DNA from: Flavobacteriaceae bacterium UBA2765
GTDB taxonomy: Bacteria > Bacteroidota > Bacteroidia > Flavobacteriales > Flavobacteriaceae
NCBI GenBank assembly: GCA_002352665.1
Contig: DEIV01000139.1
Coordinates: 17,501 to 56,408, forward strand
Direction: 5' to 3'
Length of the DNA: 38,908 nucleotides
The position numbers and the translations under genes are program-made. The notes under the pieces are model-generated. The model saw only the letters and a list, made by a program, of their open reading frames with translations. It had not been told where the DNA came from and made no database searches. Of the stretch, positions 17,837-26,711 are shown piece after piece. Position 1 is the stretch's first letter. Each line of letters begins with the position of its first letter.

Positions 17837-19672
17837 TCATGAATTAGCTAAATTCAAATTAATCGTGATACGGGTACCTTTTTTGGGTTCAGAATTAATA
17901 AAGATTCTACCGTCTAAATAACTTATTCTTTCTTGCATAAAAAGTAAGCCCATACCTTTAGATTTGTTCTTTTTGATTTGTTCAACGTCAAAACCCAATC
18001 CATCATCGTTAATGGTAATACTTAATAAGTCGTCACTATGCTTTATGGCTACTAAAATATAATTTGAGTTTGCATATTTTATAGCATTATTAACGGCTTC
18101 TTGAGTTATTCTATAAAGATTTGTTTCAGTTAAAGAATCAAGTCGGATATTAAAATTTGTGCCATTTTCAAACAAAATATTTTTACCTGTAAGTTTTGCC
18201 AATTGAGCTGTTAAGGTTTGTATGGCTGATGCAATTCCGTGGTCAGTTAACTCTGGTGGAGTTAAATTAAATGTGGCCATTCTAACACCTTGTATGAGTT
18301 CTTTTGAAAGTACTTTTAAATTTTCAATCTTTTTTATTGAAGTGTTTATATTATCAATATTGATTGATTCAATGTTAAATTTTAAAGCCGTTAGCATTTG
18401 GCCAATACCGTCGTGAATATCTTTTGCAATCCTCTTTCTTTCTTCTTCCTGAGCTTCAATGATCTTACTAGTAAGAATTTTTTGAGACTGTATTTTTTCG
18501 TTATATTTCTCTTTTGATATTTTCTTTAATTCAATTTCATTAGATTTTCGTTTTGTGATATTAGAGCATAAAATGAGTGTCTTTTGTTTTAGACTGACGT
18601 TGTTGAGTGGAATAACTGACATTTCTAACCAAATATTAGCACTGCTTTTCGTGATAATTTCAACTTCTCCGGTCCATATCTTTCTGCGGTTTTGAATAAG
18701 ATCCTTTAAATAAATTTGCTGTCCTGTATCCTTAGTTATTAATTCTTCAACAGCTCCCTTTATTTGTCCAGGTGTAAGTTCTAACAGTTTCTGAAATTTT
18801 TTACTCATATACATAGCTGATCCTTCAGAATTTGAGCTTACAAAAAGAGCGGCATTGTCAATTGCATAATTTAATTCTTGCAATTCTTCTAAAGACTCTT
18901 CTTTTGAAATATACATTTCTTCAAGTTGCTGAGCTTTAAATAAAGCTTCTTGTTTTGTAGATGATAAATCTTTAATTGTATCTCTAATTTTTATAGAAAT
19001 TGGTCGGAATAAAAAGAGTATTTCAACTGCAAGAATCAATAATGCAATACCTAAGAGTAAAATTTCTAAAAATTTTAACTTTTTTACTTTCGACTTGCTA
19101 ATTTCATCATGCTTAAAAACAATGTTATCCATTTTAAGCAAAAAGTCATTTTCGTTTACTAGAATAGCATTTATTTCCTTACTAATATTAGATAAAACAA
19201 TTTTTGGATCCGAATTCAACTTGTTCAATAGCTCCGATACAGCAACTCTCATCGATTCAAAATTTTCATCTATTTCATTAAACATGACTAAGATGTCATT
19301 GTTTTTTTCTATCGGTAATTCTAAATTTTCATCTCCTTTTTGTAAACCGTGGTGTGATTTTACCCATATATCGAATGTCTTTCTTATCGTCGTAATTTTC
19401 TTTTTCCTTTCTTCAAATTCGTCATTATTATTCAAGAGTAACACACTTTTGGTCAACTTTTGGCTTAACATGCGTTGTCTACCTGCAATGTTTATTATTC
19501 GGGAATCGTTAAGCTGACTATTTATATGTTGTTGAATTAAAATCTGAGAAATAATAATGGAAAGTGTAATAGCAAGAAAGGCAAATAAATATAGTCTTCT
19601 TAGTTTTTGAAACAAATAACTATCTAATACAGTATTTTTTAGGTTTTCATTCACGGATAAATCAAATTTCAC
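17837..19672 (-). CDS. NarX-like sensor histidine kinase (PilJ-type sensor, PAS, HisKA_3)
   Basis: 611 residues. Two membrane helices (about 24-46 and 201-222) flank a periplasmic helical domain. That domain begins with INIAGRQRMLSQK (60-72), typical of PilJ/NarX-type nitrate-nitrite sensor domains. A coiled coil (about 235-270) and a PAS-like domain (about 270-375) follow. The HisKA_3 phosphoacceptor is His420 (KDIHDGIGQ), and the HATPase has an N box around Asn529 and DDGLGFD and GMGLLFMQER motifs. The GTG start directly abuts the DUF4202 stop. It is last in the nirB operon; its likely partner is the NarL-type regulator at 32394-33065. Nitrate or nitrite as ligand is inferred. Confidence 0.88.
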   Translation of the reverse strand: MKFDLSVNENLKNTVLDSYLFQKLRRLYLFAFLAITLSIIISQILIQQHINSQLNDSRIINIAGRQRMLSQKLTKSVLLLNNNDEFEERKKKITTIRKTFDIWVKSHHGLQKGDENLELPIEKNNDILVMFNEIDENFESMRVAVSELLNKLNSDPKIVLSNISKEINAILVNENDFLLKMDNIVFKHDEISKSKVKKLKFLEILLLGIALLILAVEILFLFRPISIKIRDTIKDLSSTKQEALFKAQQLEEMYISKEESLEELQELNYAIDNAALFVSSNSEGSAMYMSKKFQKLLELTPGQIKGAVEELITKDTGQQIYLKDLIQNRRKIWTGEVEIITKSSANIWLEMSVIPLNNVSLKQKTLILCSNITKRKSNEIELKKISKEKYNEKIQSQKILTSKIIEAQEEERKRIAKDIHDGIGQMLTALKFNIESINIDNINTSIKKIENLKVLSKELIQGVRMATFNLTPPELTDHGIASAIQTLTAQLAKLTGKNILFENGTNFNIRLDSLTETNLYRITQEAVNNAIKYANSNYILVAIKHSDDLLSITINDDGLGFDVEQIKKNKSKGMGLLFMQERISYLDGRIFINSEPKKGTRITINLNLANS

Positions 19673-20254
19673 TTAAGATAAAGCTTTAGATATAAGCTGC
19701 TTAGATTTTGATGAAAATTTCAATTTCATAGCAGCTTCATGTCCTTTATCAGACATTTTGGCCCAGGTTTTTTGTAGAATATCAATAAGTTTTTCATTGG
19801 AATATTTTTCAGAGAAATTTTCAAAATAATGCTCTAAAAAAACCAAACAAATTACATCTTCTAAGAGTTGAGTTTCATCATTTCGTTTGAGCTGTTTTTT
19901 CTGTAACAAAAAAGTTACATTGTCTAACATTTCGTCTTTGTAGCCAACATCTTTTAATATTGATGCTGCTTTTTGTGCATGAAATTTTGCCAAATCTCTA
20001 CGCCAAGTTAGATATCCTTTTCGATTCATTTTATAAGAATCTCTAGGAATTTCCCAACGGCAAATGTGTTGGCATCGTACAGCTAGTTGAACAGATTCAG
20101 AAGCGTTTGGCTCAAATTGATTCAGTTTTTCAGTCATGCGAATGGCATAGAGTAATTCTTTTGGAAAGGATTTTCCATTAGCAACTACAATATTTGGGTC
20201 GTTTGTATTGGCCTTGTCAAAAAAACCGATAGCAGTTTCAAATTTGTTATCCAC
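19673..20254 (-). CDS. DUF4202 family protein of the nitrite reductase operon
   Basis: 193 residues, no signal peptide or membrane segment. It matches my recollection of the DUF4202 family: CQHICRWEIPRDSY (around His63), YLTWRRDLAKFHA (His92) and LLEDVICLVFLEHYF (Glu132, Asp133). The spaced His/Asp residues in helices recall an HD-type metal site, but this is only a resemblance and no activity is known to me. GTG start, 27 bases after nirD; the kinase follows without gap. Its place between nirD and the sensor kinase suggests a role in nitrite reduction or its control. Confidence 0.8.
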   Translation of the reverse strand: MDNKFETAIGFFDKANTNDPNIVVANGKSFPKELLYAIRMTEKLNQFEPNASESVQLAVRCQHICRWEIPRDSYKMNRKGYLTWRRDLAKFHAQKAASILKDVGYKDEMLDNVTFLLQKKQLKRNDETQLLEDVICLVFLEHYFENFSEKYSNEKLIDILQKTWAKMSDKGHEAAMKLKFSSKSKQLISKALS

Positions 20255-20281
20255 AGTAGTTTGGCATTTTATTCCTCAAAG

Positions 20282-20659
20282 CTAATTAGAAAAGCCAATA
20301 TAAACAAAGTCGTTTTCAATTTTTACAGGATAAATGGCTAAAGCATCTACATCTCCGTTTAAATTTTTACCTGTTTCTAAAGAAAAAGTTTTTTTGTGCA
20401 TTGGGCATGCTATTTTAGGGATGCCTCGATCATCGCCAAGCATTCCACGTGATATTACCATCTCTAGTTTATGCGGACAAACATTTTGGCAAGCATACCA
20501 TTTTCCTTTTCGTTTAAAGTTGAAAACAGCAATTTGTTTGTTTTTGTATTTAACACAAGCTCCACCGTTTTCAGAAAAATCAGCAACAGCTGCAGCTTTA
20601 AACCAAGTTGTAACTTCGCTTTCTTTTGTAGTTTTATATTTTGATAAAATTGAATCCAT
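20282..20659 (-). CDS. nirD: Nitrite reductase small subunit NirD (Rieske type)
   Basis: 125 residues, cytoplasmic partner of NirB in NADH-dependent reduction of nitrite to ammonium. It has the Rieske-fold pattern with both ligand pairs present: C61-P-H63 and C85-P-M-H88. A [2Fe-2S] cluster can therefore bind, unlike in NirD proteins that have lost the ligands. Starts 46 bases after nirB in the same direction. Confidence 0.94.
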   Translation of the reverse strand: MDSILSKYKTTKESEVTTWFKAAAVADFSENGGACVKYKNKQIAVFNFKRKGKWYACQNVCPHKLEMVISRGMLGDDRGIPKIACPMHKKTFSLETGKNLNGDVDALAIYPVKIENDFVYIGFSN

Positions 20660-20705
20660 TCTTTTATTTTTGTTATTTACTGATTACTCAAAATTGAACA
20701 CTTTT

Positions 20706-23225
20706 TTATTCCCAAGAAGCGGGTATAACTTGCTCTCTCATTCTAACAAAAACAATATTGTCGTCTTCATCATCAGAATTTACAAAATGACTAAAACGTT
20801 TTTTTGACTCCTCATTTTCTATGGCTTCTTTCCATTCGCATTTGTAGGCATCTACCAAAAATTGCATTTCTTTTTCTAATTCGGCATTTATATCTAATAC
20901 GTCATCAATAACCACTTTTTTAAGTTGTTCTATACCGCCATCCAATTTATCTAACCAAGCTGCCGTACGCATTAAAGGTGCTGCCGTACGGATATAATAC
21001 ATTAAGAACCTATCAAGGTATTTGATACACGTTTCGTTGTCAATTTGCTCGGCAAGTAATAAGGCATGCTTTGGTGTTGCACCACCGTTACCACATACAT
21101 ATAGATTCCACCCACCTTCTACGGCGATAACCCCAAAATCTTTACCTCTTGCTTCCGCACATTCGCGAATGCATCCAGAAACACCACCTTTTAATTTATG
21201 AGGCGAACGCAGGCCTTTATATCGATTCTCTAATTCAATAGCAAAGCTTACACTTTCGTCCATACCATATCTACACCAAGTAGAACCTACACAACTTTTT
21301 ACGGTACGTAGTGATTTACCATAGGCATGTCCGCTTTCAAAACCAGCATCAATTAGCTCTTTCCATATTGCAGGTAGTTCATTGAGTTTTGCACCAAATA
21401 AATCGATCCGTTGACCGCCAGTAATTTTAGTATATAGATTGTATTTTTTCCCGACTTCACCAATAACAATTAGTTTTTCAGGCGTAATTTCTCCTCCGGG
21501 AATTCTTGGTACTACGGAATAAGTTCCGTTACGTTGAATATTTGCTAAAAATTTATCGTTTGAATCTTGAATGACATCTTCTTTATTTGCTGTATCATTA
21601 TACAAGCTAGCAAAAATAGAGGCTACTAAAGGCTTACAAATTTCACACCCATCACCTTTCCCACAAGAATCTAAGGCTTCATTATAGGAGGTGATTTTTT
21701 TTATTTTAAGTATTCCGTACAATTCTTGACGGCTGTATTCAAAATGTTCACAAATAATATCTTTTACTTCCTTGCCTAATGACTTTAAGGTTTGATTTAC
21801 CAATTCAACGACCATAGGTTTACAACCACCACAACCTGTTGTTGCTTTAGTTAAAGAAGCAATGTCAGAAAAACTAACACAGGTTTCATCTTCAATTGCA
21901 TTGCAAACTTGCCCCTTTGTAACACTCTCACAAGAGCAAATTTGTGCAGAGTCTGGTAAATCCATAGCACTGCCAAAGGGAGAACCTCCCCCTCCTTCAC
22001 GTGGGCCAATTACCAATTCTTCTACATTGTTTGGCAAGGTCATGTTGTTCAACAAAATTTGATGTAGAATATTATAATCAGAAGCATCACCTACTAAAAT
22101 ACCGCCCAGCAATGTTTTACTATCATGACTTACATTAATTCTTTTATACAAGCCTTTTGTTTTGTCTTCAAATAGGATGGAATGCCCTTTACTTGTAGGC
22201 ATAAACGGTTCTCCGAAACTAGCTACATCAACACCAATTAATTTTAATTTGGTTGACATATCAATTTCAGCACTCATTAAAACTTCTGTATTCTTTAAAA
22301 TTTGTTCTACAGCAACATTTGCCATTTCGTAGCCTGGTGCTACTAAGCCATATATCATTTGATTGTATAATGCTACTTCTCCTATGGCAAATATGTTGGG
22401 ATCAGAAGTTTGCATTTTATTATTTACAACAATGCCACCACGAACACCCATTTCTAAATTACAGGTTTTTCCAAGTTCATCACGAGGACGAATACCTGCT
22501 GAAATTACCAGCATATCTACGGCTAATTCATCATCTTCACCAAATTCCATACCTGTAATACAATCGTCTCCAAGAATTTGACTGGTTATTTTACTTAAAT
22601 GAATATTAAGCCCCATGGCTTCTAAAGTCATTTGTAAAACGCTACTGCTTCTAATATCTAGTTGTCTAGGCATTAGCTTGGGGGCAAATTCTACAATATG
22701 TGGCTCTAATCCCATATCCATTACTGCTTTTCCAGCTTCTAAACCTAGCAAGCCACCACCAAGAACTGCTGCTTTAGCATTCGGATTTTTAGCTTTTATT
22801 TTGTCAGCATATGCCAACATTCCTTCTAAATCTTCAATTGTTCTATATACAAATATTCCTTTCTTCTCTACGCCTTTAATTGGAGGCACAAAAGGGGAGG
22901 ATCCTGTGGCTAAAACTAAATAATCATAAGAATAATCCCTTTCATTAATTGTTGAAATGGTTTTTTTACTTCTGTGAATATCAGTTACTCTTTCATTAGT
23001 AATTAATTCAATATTGTGTTCTTTATACCAAGAACGTGGAGCCATTTCTAAGGCTTTTGCATCACTATTTTTAAAGAATTCGCTTAAATGTACACGATCA
23101 TAAGCTGGTCTTGGTTCTTCACCAAAAACAAGCAATTTATAGTTTTTACTTTCCTCTTTCTCTACAAATCTTTGACAAAATTTGTAACCAACCATTCCAT
23201 TACCCACAACAATAATTGTCTTCAT
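20706..23225 (-). CDS. nirB: NADH-dependent nitrite reductase large subunit NirB
   Basis: 839 residues, cytoplasmic; six-electron reduction of nitrite to ammonium. The N-terminal FAD/NADH oxidoreductase has dinucleotide loops at GNGMVG (8-13) and LGGGLLGLE (155-163). A BFD-type [2Fe-2S] domain carries Cys430, 432, 465 and 468, and a second BFD-like stretch ends in CEIC (527-530). The sulfite/nitrite reductase half domain follows. The C-terminal siroheme/4Fe-4S ligands are C645-x5-C651 and C685-x3-C689. First gene of the leftward operon, divergent from the siroheme gene, with an operator dyad at its promoter. Confidence 0.97.
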   Translation of the reverse strand: MKTIIVVGNGMVGYKFCQRFVEKEESKNYKLLVFGEEPRPAYDRVHLSEFFKNSDAKALEMAPRSWYKEHNIELITNERVTDIHRSKKTISTINERDYSYDYLVLATGSSPFVPPIKGVEKKGIFVYRTIEDLEGMLAYADKIKAKNPNAKAAVLGGGLLGLEAGKAVMDMGLEPHIVEFAPKLMPRQLDIRSSSVLQMTLEAMGLNIHLSKITSQILGDDCITGMEFGEDDELAVDMLVISAGIRPRDELGKTCNLEMGVRGGIVVNNKMQTSDPNIFAIGEVALYNQMIYGLVAPGYEMANVAVEQILKNTEVLMSAEIDMSTKLKLIGVDVASFGEPFMPTSKGHSILFEDKTKGLYKRINVSHDSKTLLGGILVGDASDYNILHQILLNNMTLPNNVEELVIGPREGGGGSPFGSAMDLPDSAQICSCESVTKGQVCNAIEDETCVSFSDIASLTKATTGCGGCKPMVVELVNQTLKSLGKEVKDIICEHFEYSRQELYGILKIKKITSYNEALDSCGKGDGCEICKPLVASIFASLYNDTANKEDVIQDSNDKFLANIQRNGTYSVVPRIPGGEITPEKLIVIGEVGKKYNLYTKITGGQRIDLFGAKLNELPAIWKELIDAGFESGHAYGKSLRTVKSCVGSTWCRYGMDESVSFAIELENRYKGLRSPHKLKGGVSGCIRECAEARGKDFGVIAVEGGWNLYVCGNGGATPKHALLLAEQIDNETCIKYLDRFLMYYIRTAAPLMRTAAWLDKLDGGIEQLKKVVIDDVLDINAELEKEMQFLVDAYKCEWKEAIENEESKKRFSHFVNSDDEDDNIVFVRMREQVIPASWE

Positions 23226-23253
23226 ACGAATTGAATTTTCAGTGTTAAAAAAA

Positions 23254-23261
23254 CAAAAATA
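23254..23261 (-). promoter_or_regulatory. Promoter -7 box of the nirB operon
   Basis: On the minus strand TATTTTTG matches TAnnTTTG; the leader to the nirB ATG would be about 25-30 bases. Its first two bases are the last two of the TACGTA dyad, so operator and promoter overlap. Confidence 0.65.
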
Positions 23262-23275
23262 CGTATAACTACGTA
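23260..23275. promoter_or_regulatory. Island operator dyad, copy 1 (nirB / SUMT)
   Basis: TACGTATAACTACGTA: two TACGTA arms with 10-bp centre-to-centre spacing. It overlaps the nirB -7 box and lies about 48 bases upstream of the -7 box of the SUMT gene. A third single TACGTA lies at 23312-23317, overlapping the SUMT -7 box. Confidence 0.7.
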
Positions 23276-23315
23276 ATTATTTATGATTATAATGAAATTG
23301 TTTTTAAAAATTACG

Positions 23316-23323
23316 TATTTTTG
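23316..23323 (+). promoter_or_regulatory. Promoter -7 box of the SUMT gene
   Basis: TATTTTTG matches TAnnTTTG, 40 bases upstream of the ATG. A single TACGTA half site runs into it from the 5' side, the same arrangement as at nirB. Confidence 0.6.
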
Positions 23324-23362
23324 TCAAATGCAAAATTTATCTGTCAATAAATAATAATTTAT

Positions 23363-24139
23363 ATGAAAAGAAGTATGAAAAATCCGAAAGTTATACTGGT
23401 AGGGGCCGGACCAGGAGCTGTAGACCTAGTTACCGTAAAAGGATTTAATGCTATAAAAAATGCAAATGTAATTTTGTATGATGCTTTAGTTAATAAAGAA
23501 TTATTACAATATGCTAGTCCAACTTCTAAATGTATATATGTAGGTAAGCGATTTAATGCACATGCATTTTCTCAGGAAGATATCAATCAATTATTAGTTG
23601 ATTCTGCAATTGAATTTGGTGTAGTTGTTCGCTTAAAGGGGGGTGATCCCTTTGTCTTTGGAAGAGGTGGTGAAGAAGTAAATTTTATTGAGAGTAAAGG
23701 GATTGAAGTTGAAGTAATTCCAGGTGTAAGTAGTGCTTTGGCTGTGCCGACAAGTCAAGGTATTCCATTGACTAAACGAAATGTGTGTGAGAGTTTTTGG
23801 GTGATTACGGGTACAACCTCTGATGGAAATATTTCTAAGGATATCGCTTTAGGGGCACAATCTACGGCCACACTTGTTATCTTAATGGGGCTCCGTAATT
23901 TTTCTTTGATCATGAATGAAGTGAAAAAATACCGACATAAATATACGCCTTTTGCCATTATACAAAACGGTACTCTCGCTAGTGAAAATATTCTTATAGA
24001 AACATTAGTCAATTATAGAAATGCCATTGATAGTATTGATTATACTAGTCCGGGTGTTATTGTTATTGGTGATGTTGTTGCTGAGCATCCTGCATTTTTA
24101 GAAGAAGAAATTCAGCGTGTATTAGAATCCTCAATCTAA
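23363..24139 (+). CDS. cobA: Uroporphyrinogen-III C-methyltransferase (SUMT)
   Basis: 258 residues. It uses two S-adenosylmethionines to make precorrin-2, the first step towards siroheme, the cofactor of NirB. Family motifs: VGAGPGAVDLVTVKG at 13-27 and LKGGDPFVFGRGGEE at 91-105. It is the single-domain form, not fused to the dehydrogenase/ferrochelatase part of CysG, and no such gene lies in the window. It is divergent from nirB and shares its regulatory region. Start ATG at 23363; an in-frame ATG four codons later is an alternative. Confidence 0.95.
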   Translation: MKRSMKNPKVILVGAGPGAVDLVTVKGFNAIKNANVILYDALVNKELLQYASPTSKCIYVGKRFNAHAFSQEDINQLLVDSAIEFGVVVRLKGGDPFVFGRGGEEVNFIESKGIEVEVIPGVSSALAVPTSQGIPLTKRNVCESFWVITGTTSDGNISKDIALGAQSTATLVILMGLRNFSLIMNEVKKYRHKYTPFAIIQNGTLASENILIETLVNYRNAIDSIDYTSPGVIVIGDVVAEHPAFLEEEIQRVLESSI

Positions 24140-24273
24140 TTAGATTTCCAAAAATATAAATTTAAAATAAGCTAAAATAAATACATGTTTTTGCGATAAA
24201 TACATTTTTAGTCTATCTAAATTCCATACTTCATAAAACGATTATTAAATACGTAATTATTGATATAATAAAT

Positions 24274-24289
24274 TGCGTATAAATACGTA
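24274..24289. promoter_or_regulatory. Island operator dyad, copy 2 (narK)
   Basis: TGCGTATAAATACGTA, one base away from the perfect arm repeat. Its centre is 14.5 bases upstream of the narK -7 box, the same distance as at nasA. A single extra TACGTA lies at 24250-24255. Confidence 0.7.
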
Positions 24290-24295
24290 GTTACA

Positions 24296-24303
24296 TATTT
24301 TTG
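24296..24303 (+). promoter_or_regulatory. Promoter -7 box of the narK-crp operon
   Basis: TATTTTTG matches TAnnTTTG. A TTG at 24273-24275, 20 bases upstream, fits the -33 element, so the dyad sits between the two promoter elements. Confidence 0.65.
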
Positions 24304-24332
24304 CTCATAATTACTGATAAAAAATAAAATTT

Positions 24333-25745
24333 ATGAGCACAAACTTACATCAAGCTACAAAATTAGAGTTATTCAATTTTAAGAGTATCTCAACCAGAAC
24401 TTTTTGGATAACCTCATTTGCCTTTTTCTTATGCTTTTTTGCATGGTTTGGTATAGTTCCATTTATGCCAGATGTGGTTAGGGAGTTAGGGCTAACACCA
24501 GATCAAAAATGGAATTCAATTATTTTAGCGGTAACAGGAACCGTTTTTGCGCGATTGTTAATTGGTAAACTCTGTGATACTTATGGTCCAAGACTCAGTT
24601 ATACATGGTTGCTTATTCTAGGAGCTATACCGGTTATATTAATAGGTTTCGCACAAACACCTTTACAATTTTTAATCTGTAGACTATTTATAGGTTTTAT
24701 AGGGGCCTCATTTGTAATAACTCAAGTACATACTTCCATTATGTTTGCACCTAATGTTGTTGGTACTGCAAACGCTACATCTGCTGGTTGGGGAAATTTG
24801 GGTGGTGGCGCCAACCGACTTGGAATGCCCTTGATTGCAGCAGCTGTTGTAAGTTTTGGGATTGCCGATTCTGAAGCGTGGAGATACTCAATGATTATTG
24901 CCGGTATTGCCTGTTTTATAATGGGCATTGTTTATTATTTTTTTACTCAAGATACTCCAAACGGTAATTATAAGGAATTAAGAGCTAAAGGAGAATTATC
25001 AAACTCGAAAAGAGATGAGGTGGGCTTTTTAGAAGTATTAAAAGATTACAGGGTTTGGGTATTATTTTTAGTCTATGGTGCTTGTTTTGGTATAGAGTTA
25101 ACTGTATATGGCACAATGGACGATTATCTACAAAATACTTTTCAGTTAAAACGAGTTACTGCAGGTAATATCGTATTGTCATTTGCACTGATGAATATTT
25201 TTGCACGAACATTGGGTGGCTTTTTTGGCGACAAGTTTGGTAAACTAAAAGGTCTTCAAGGGAGAGTATTATTTTTAGCATTAATACTTGCTTTAGAAGG
25301 CATTATGTTGTTGACTTTTTCAAGCGTAACAACATTAACCTTTGGTATTATATTCCTGATAGCTTTTAGCTTGACTGTGCAAATGGCGGAAGGAGCAACA
25401 TTTTCAGTCGTTCCATTTATTAATAAAAAAGCCCTTGGTTCAATTTCAGGGATTGTTGGTGCCGGTGGAAATGTTGGCGCTTTTTTAGCCGCAATGTTGT
25501 TAAAATCAAAATCGGCTTTAGCCGAAAAAACAGCGATAGCGGCAAATAAAGGATTAAGTACTGAAGCTATTGAACTGGCACAAGCATCAGCATCTTCATT
25601 AGCCGTTTCAAACGGATATTTAATAATAGGTGTATTGATTATTGTAGCTGCACTACTTTCATTAACTATAAAATTTTCTACAGCTAATGAAAATATTAGC
25701 GATAAGAATATTGAAGATCTAAAAATGGTCATGGCTGATAAATAA
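24333..25745 (+). CDS. narK: NarK-type nitrate/nitrite transporter (MFS, NNP family)
   Basis: 470 residues with twelve predicted membrane segments. Both nitrate signature motifs of the NNP family are present: AGWGNLGGG (151-159) and GIVGAGGNVGA (373-383). The substrate-binding arginines expected in helices 2 and 8 are probably Arg74 (VFARLLIG) and Arg292 (FARTLGG). It may import nitrate or exchange nitrate for nitrite. It is followed 7 bases later by the Crp/Fnr-type gene, so the two form an operon. The window also encodes an ABC nitrate importer. Confidence 0.95.
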   Translation: MSTNLHQATKLELFNFKSISTRTFWITSFAFFLCFFAWFGIVPFMPDVVRELGLTPDQKWNSIILAVTGTVFARLLIGKLCDTYGPRLSYTWLLILGAIPVILIGFAQTPLQFLICRLFIGFIGASFVITQVHTSIMFAPNVVGTANATSAGWGNLGGGANRLGMPLIAAAVVSFGIADSEAWRYSMIIAGIACFIMGIVYYFFTQDTPNGNYKELRAKGELSNSKRDEVGFLEVLKDYRVWVLFLVYGACFGIELTVYGTMDDYLQNTFQLKRVTAGNIVLSFALMNIFARTLGGFFGDKFGKLKGLQGRVLFLALILALEGIMLLTFSSVTTLTFGIIFLIAFSLTVQMAEGATFSVVPFINKKALGSISGIVGAGGNVGAFLAAMLLKSKSALAEKTAIAANKGLSTEAIELAQASASSLAVSNGYLIIGVLIIVAALLSLTIKFSTANENISDKNIEDLKMVMADK

Positions 25746-25752
25746 AAAAGGT

Positions 25753-26469
25753 ATGTTGACTAGTAAATATGATTGTTTTTCTTGTGCAAACCAAAATTGT
25801 CTAATTAAAAAGCATACTTCCTCTGAATTTATTCAAGAATTATTAAGGTTAAAAAACACGATAGCTTGTAAAAAAGGACGACAATTTATTATGGAAGGTG
25901 CACCTATAAACGGACTATTCTTTGTACATACTGGAAAAGCAAAGGTATTAAAAACGGGTATTTATGGTAAAGAGCAAATTCTTCGCTTTGTAAATGATGG
26001 TGAAATTATTGGCCATAGAGGTTTTGGAACCAGAGAAAAATATTCTATAAGCGCTTTAGCTATTGAAGATACAATATTATGCAATTTTTCAAATGAAGTT
26101 TTGAAAGAAATGCTACAAAATATTCCTGCTTTAACCTATGACTTTATGCTCTTTTATGCAGAGGAATTAAACCGATCAGAAATAAAAGTAAAAACTATTG
26201 CACATATGACCGTAAGAGAAAAAGTAATTGATGCCCTATTATATATAAATAGAAAATTTGGTGAAAACCATAAAGAATTACTAAATGTTCAGCTGAGTAG
26301 ACAAGAAATTGCAGATTTTGCAGGTACTACTGACGAACAGGTTATAAGAACTATTTCATCCTTAAAAAAGGAAGGCCTTTTAAAAGCTGTGGGTAAAAAA
26401 ATTGGCATAATTAATGTCGAGAATCTAAAAAAAGAAATTTCAGAACACAATTATTTTTTAGATAGTTAA
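25753..26469 (+). CDS. Crp/Fnr-family regulator with N-terminal cysteine motif
   Basis: 238 residues: cyclic-nucleotide-binding-type beta barrel (about 40-120), dimerisation helix, and C-terminal winged helix (about 175-225). The N-terminus holds C8-x2-C11-x4-C16, with further Cys39 and Cys110. This is similar in layout, though not spacing, to the four Fe-S ligands of FNR. The recognition helix reads TTDEQVIRTIS. Glu195 and Arg199 match CRP Glu181 and Arg185, but the Arg180 position is Asp194 and the serine typical of FNR is isoleucine. Altered DNA specificity is therefore expected. Co-transcribed with narK; a likely regulator of the island. Confidence 0.88.
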   Translation: MLTSKYDCFSCANQNCLIKKHTSSEFIQELLRLKNTIACKKGRQFIMEGAPINGLFFVHTGKAKVLKTGIYGKEQILRFVNDGEIIGHRGFGTREKYSISALAIEDTILCNFSNEVLKEMLQNIPALTYDFMLFYAEELNRSEIKVKTIAHMTVREKVIDALLYINRKFGENHKELLNVQLSRQEIADFAGTTDEQVIRTISSLKKEGLLKAVGKKIGIINVENLKKEISEHNYFLDS

Positions 26470-26647
26470 TACTTAACTTTTAATAGTAACTCTAAGAATT
26501 TTTTACGCACTATTCTCCTTGTAATCTGTTAGTTATACTTATAATATGCTTTTTGTCATATTTTCTTCAAGAGTATTGCATATACAAACCAGTTTAAAAG
26601 ATTACTTATACCCATATTAAATCATAATTCACCTTATAATATACTTA

Positions 26648-26655
26648 TATATTTG
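26648..26655 (+). promoter_or_regulatory. Candidate -7 box upstream of nrtA
   Basis: TATATTTG matches TAnnTTTG, 57 bases before the nrtA ATG. If it is the real promoter, the dyad at 26665-26680 lies just downstream of the start of transcription, which would suit repression. The rest of 26470-26647 shows only AT-rich sequence with no clear element. Confidence 0.45.
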
Positions 26656-26664
26656 CCACAAAAC

Positions 26665-26680
26665 TACGTATTTATACGTA
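26665..26680. promoter_or_regulatory. Island operator dyad, copy 3 (nrtA)
   Basis: TACGTATTTATACGTA, two perfect arms and a fully palindromic TACGTAT-TT-ATACGTA. It ends 31 bases before the nrtA ATG. Confidence 0.7.
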
Positions 26681-26711
26681 TGTAATAATTCATTACTTAA
26701 AATCAATATTT

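Noticed and set aside
17734..17839. Direct repeat GTTTTTTATTTTCA at 17734 and 17826
   Set aside because: Both copies are T-rich tails near terminators, so convergence of composition is the simpler explanation.
20334..20807. 157-codon ORF on the + strand over nirD/nirB
   Set aside because: Overlaps two clear genes on the opposite strand and resembles no known protein.
24258..24270. FNR-like box (TTGAT...) upstream of narK
   Set aside because: Only one half site (TTGAT); the second half ATCAA is absent at the required spacing.
25256..25732. 158-codon antisense ORF opposite narK
   Set aside because: It is a mirror of the hydrophobic NarK coding frame, with no recognisable domain or promoter.
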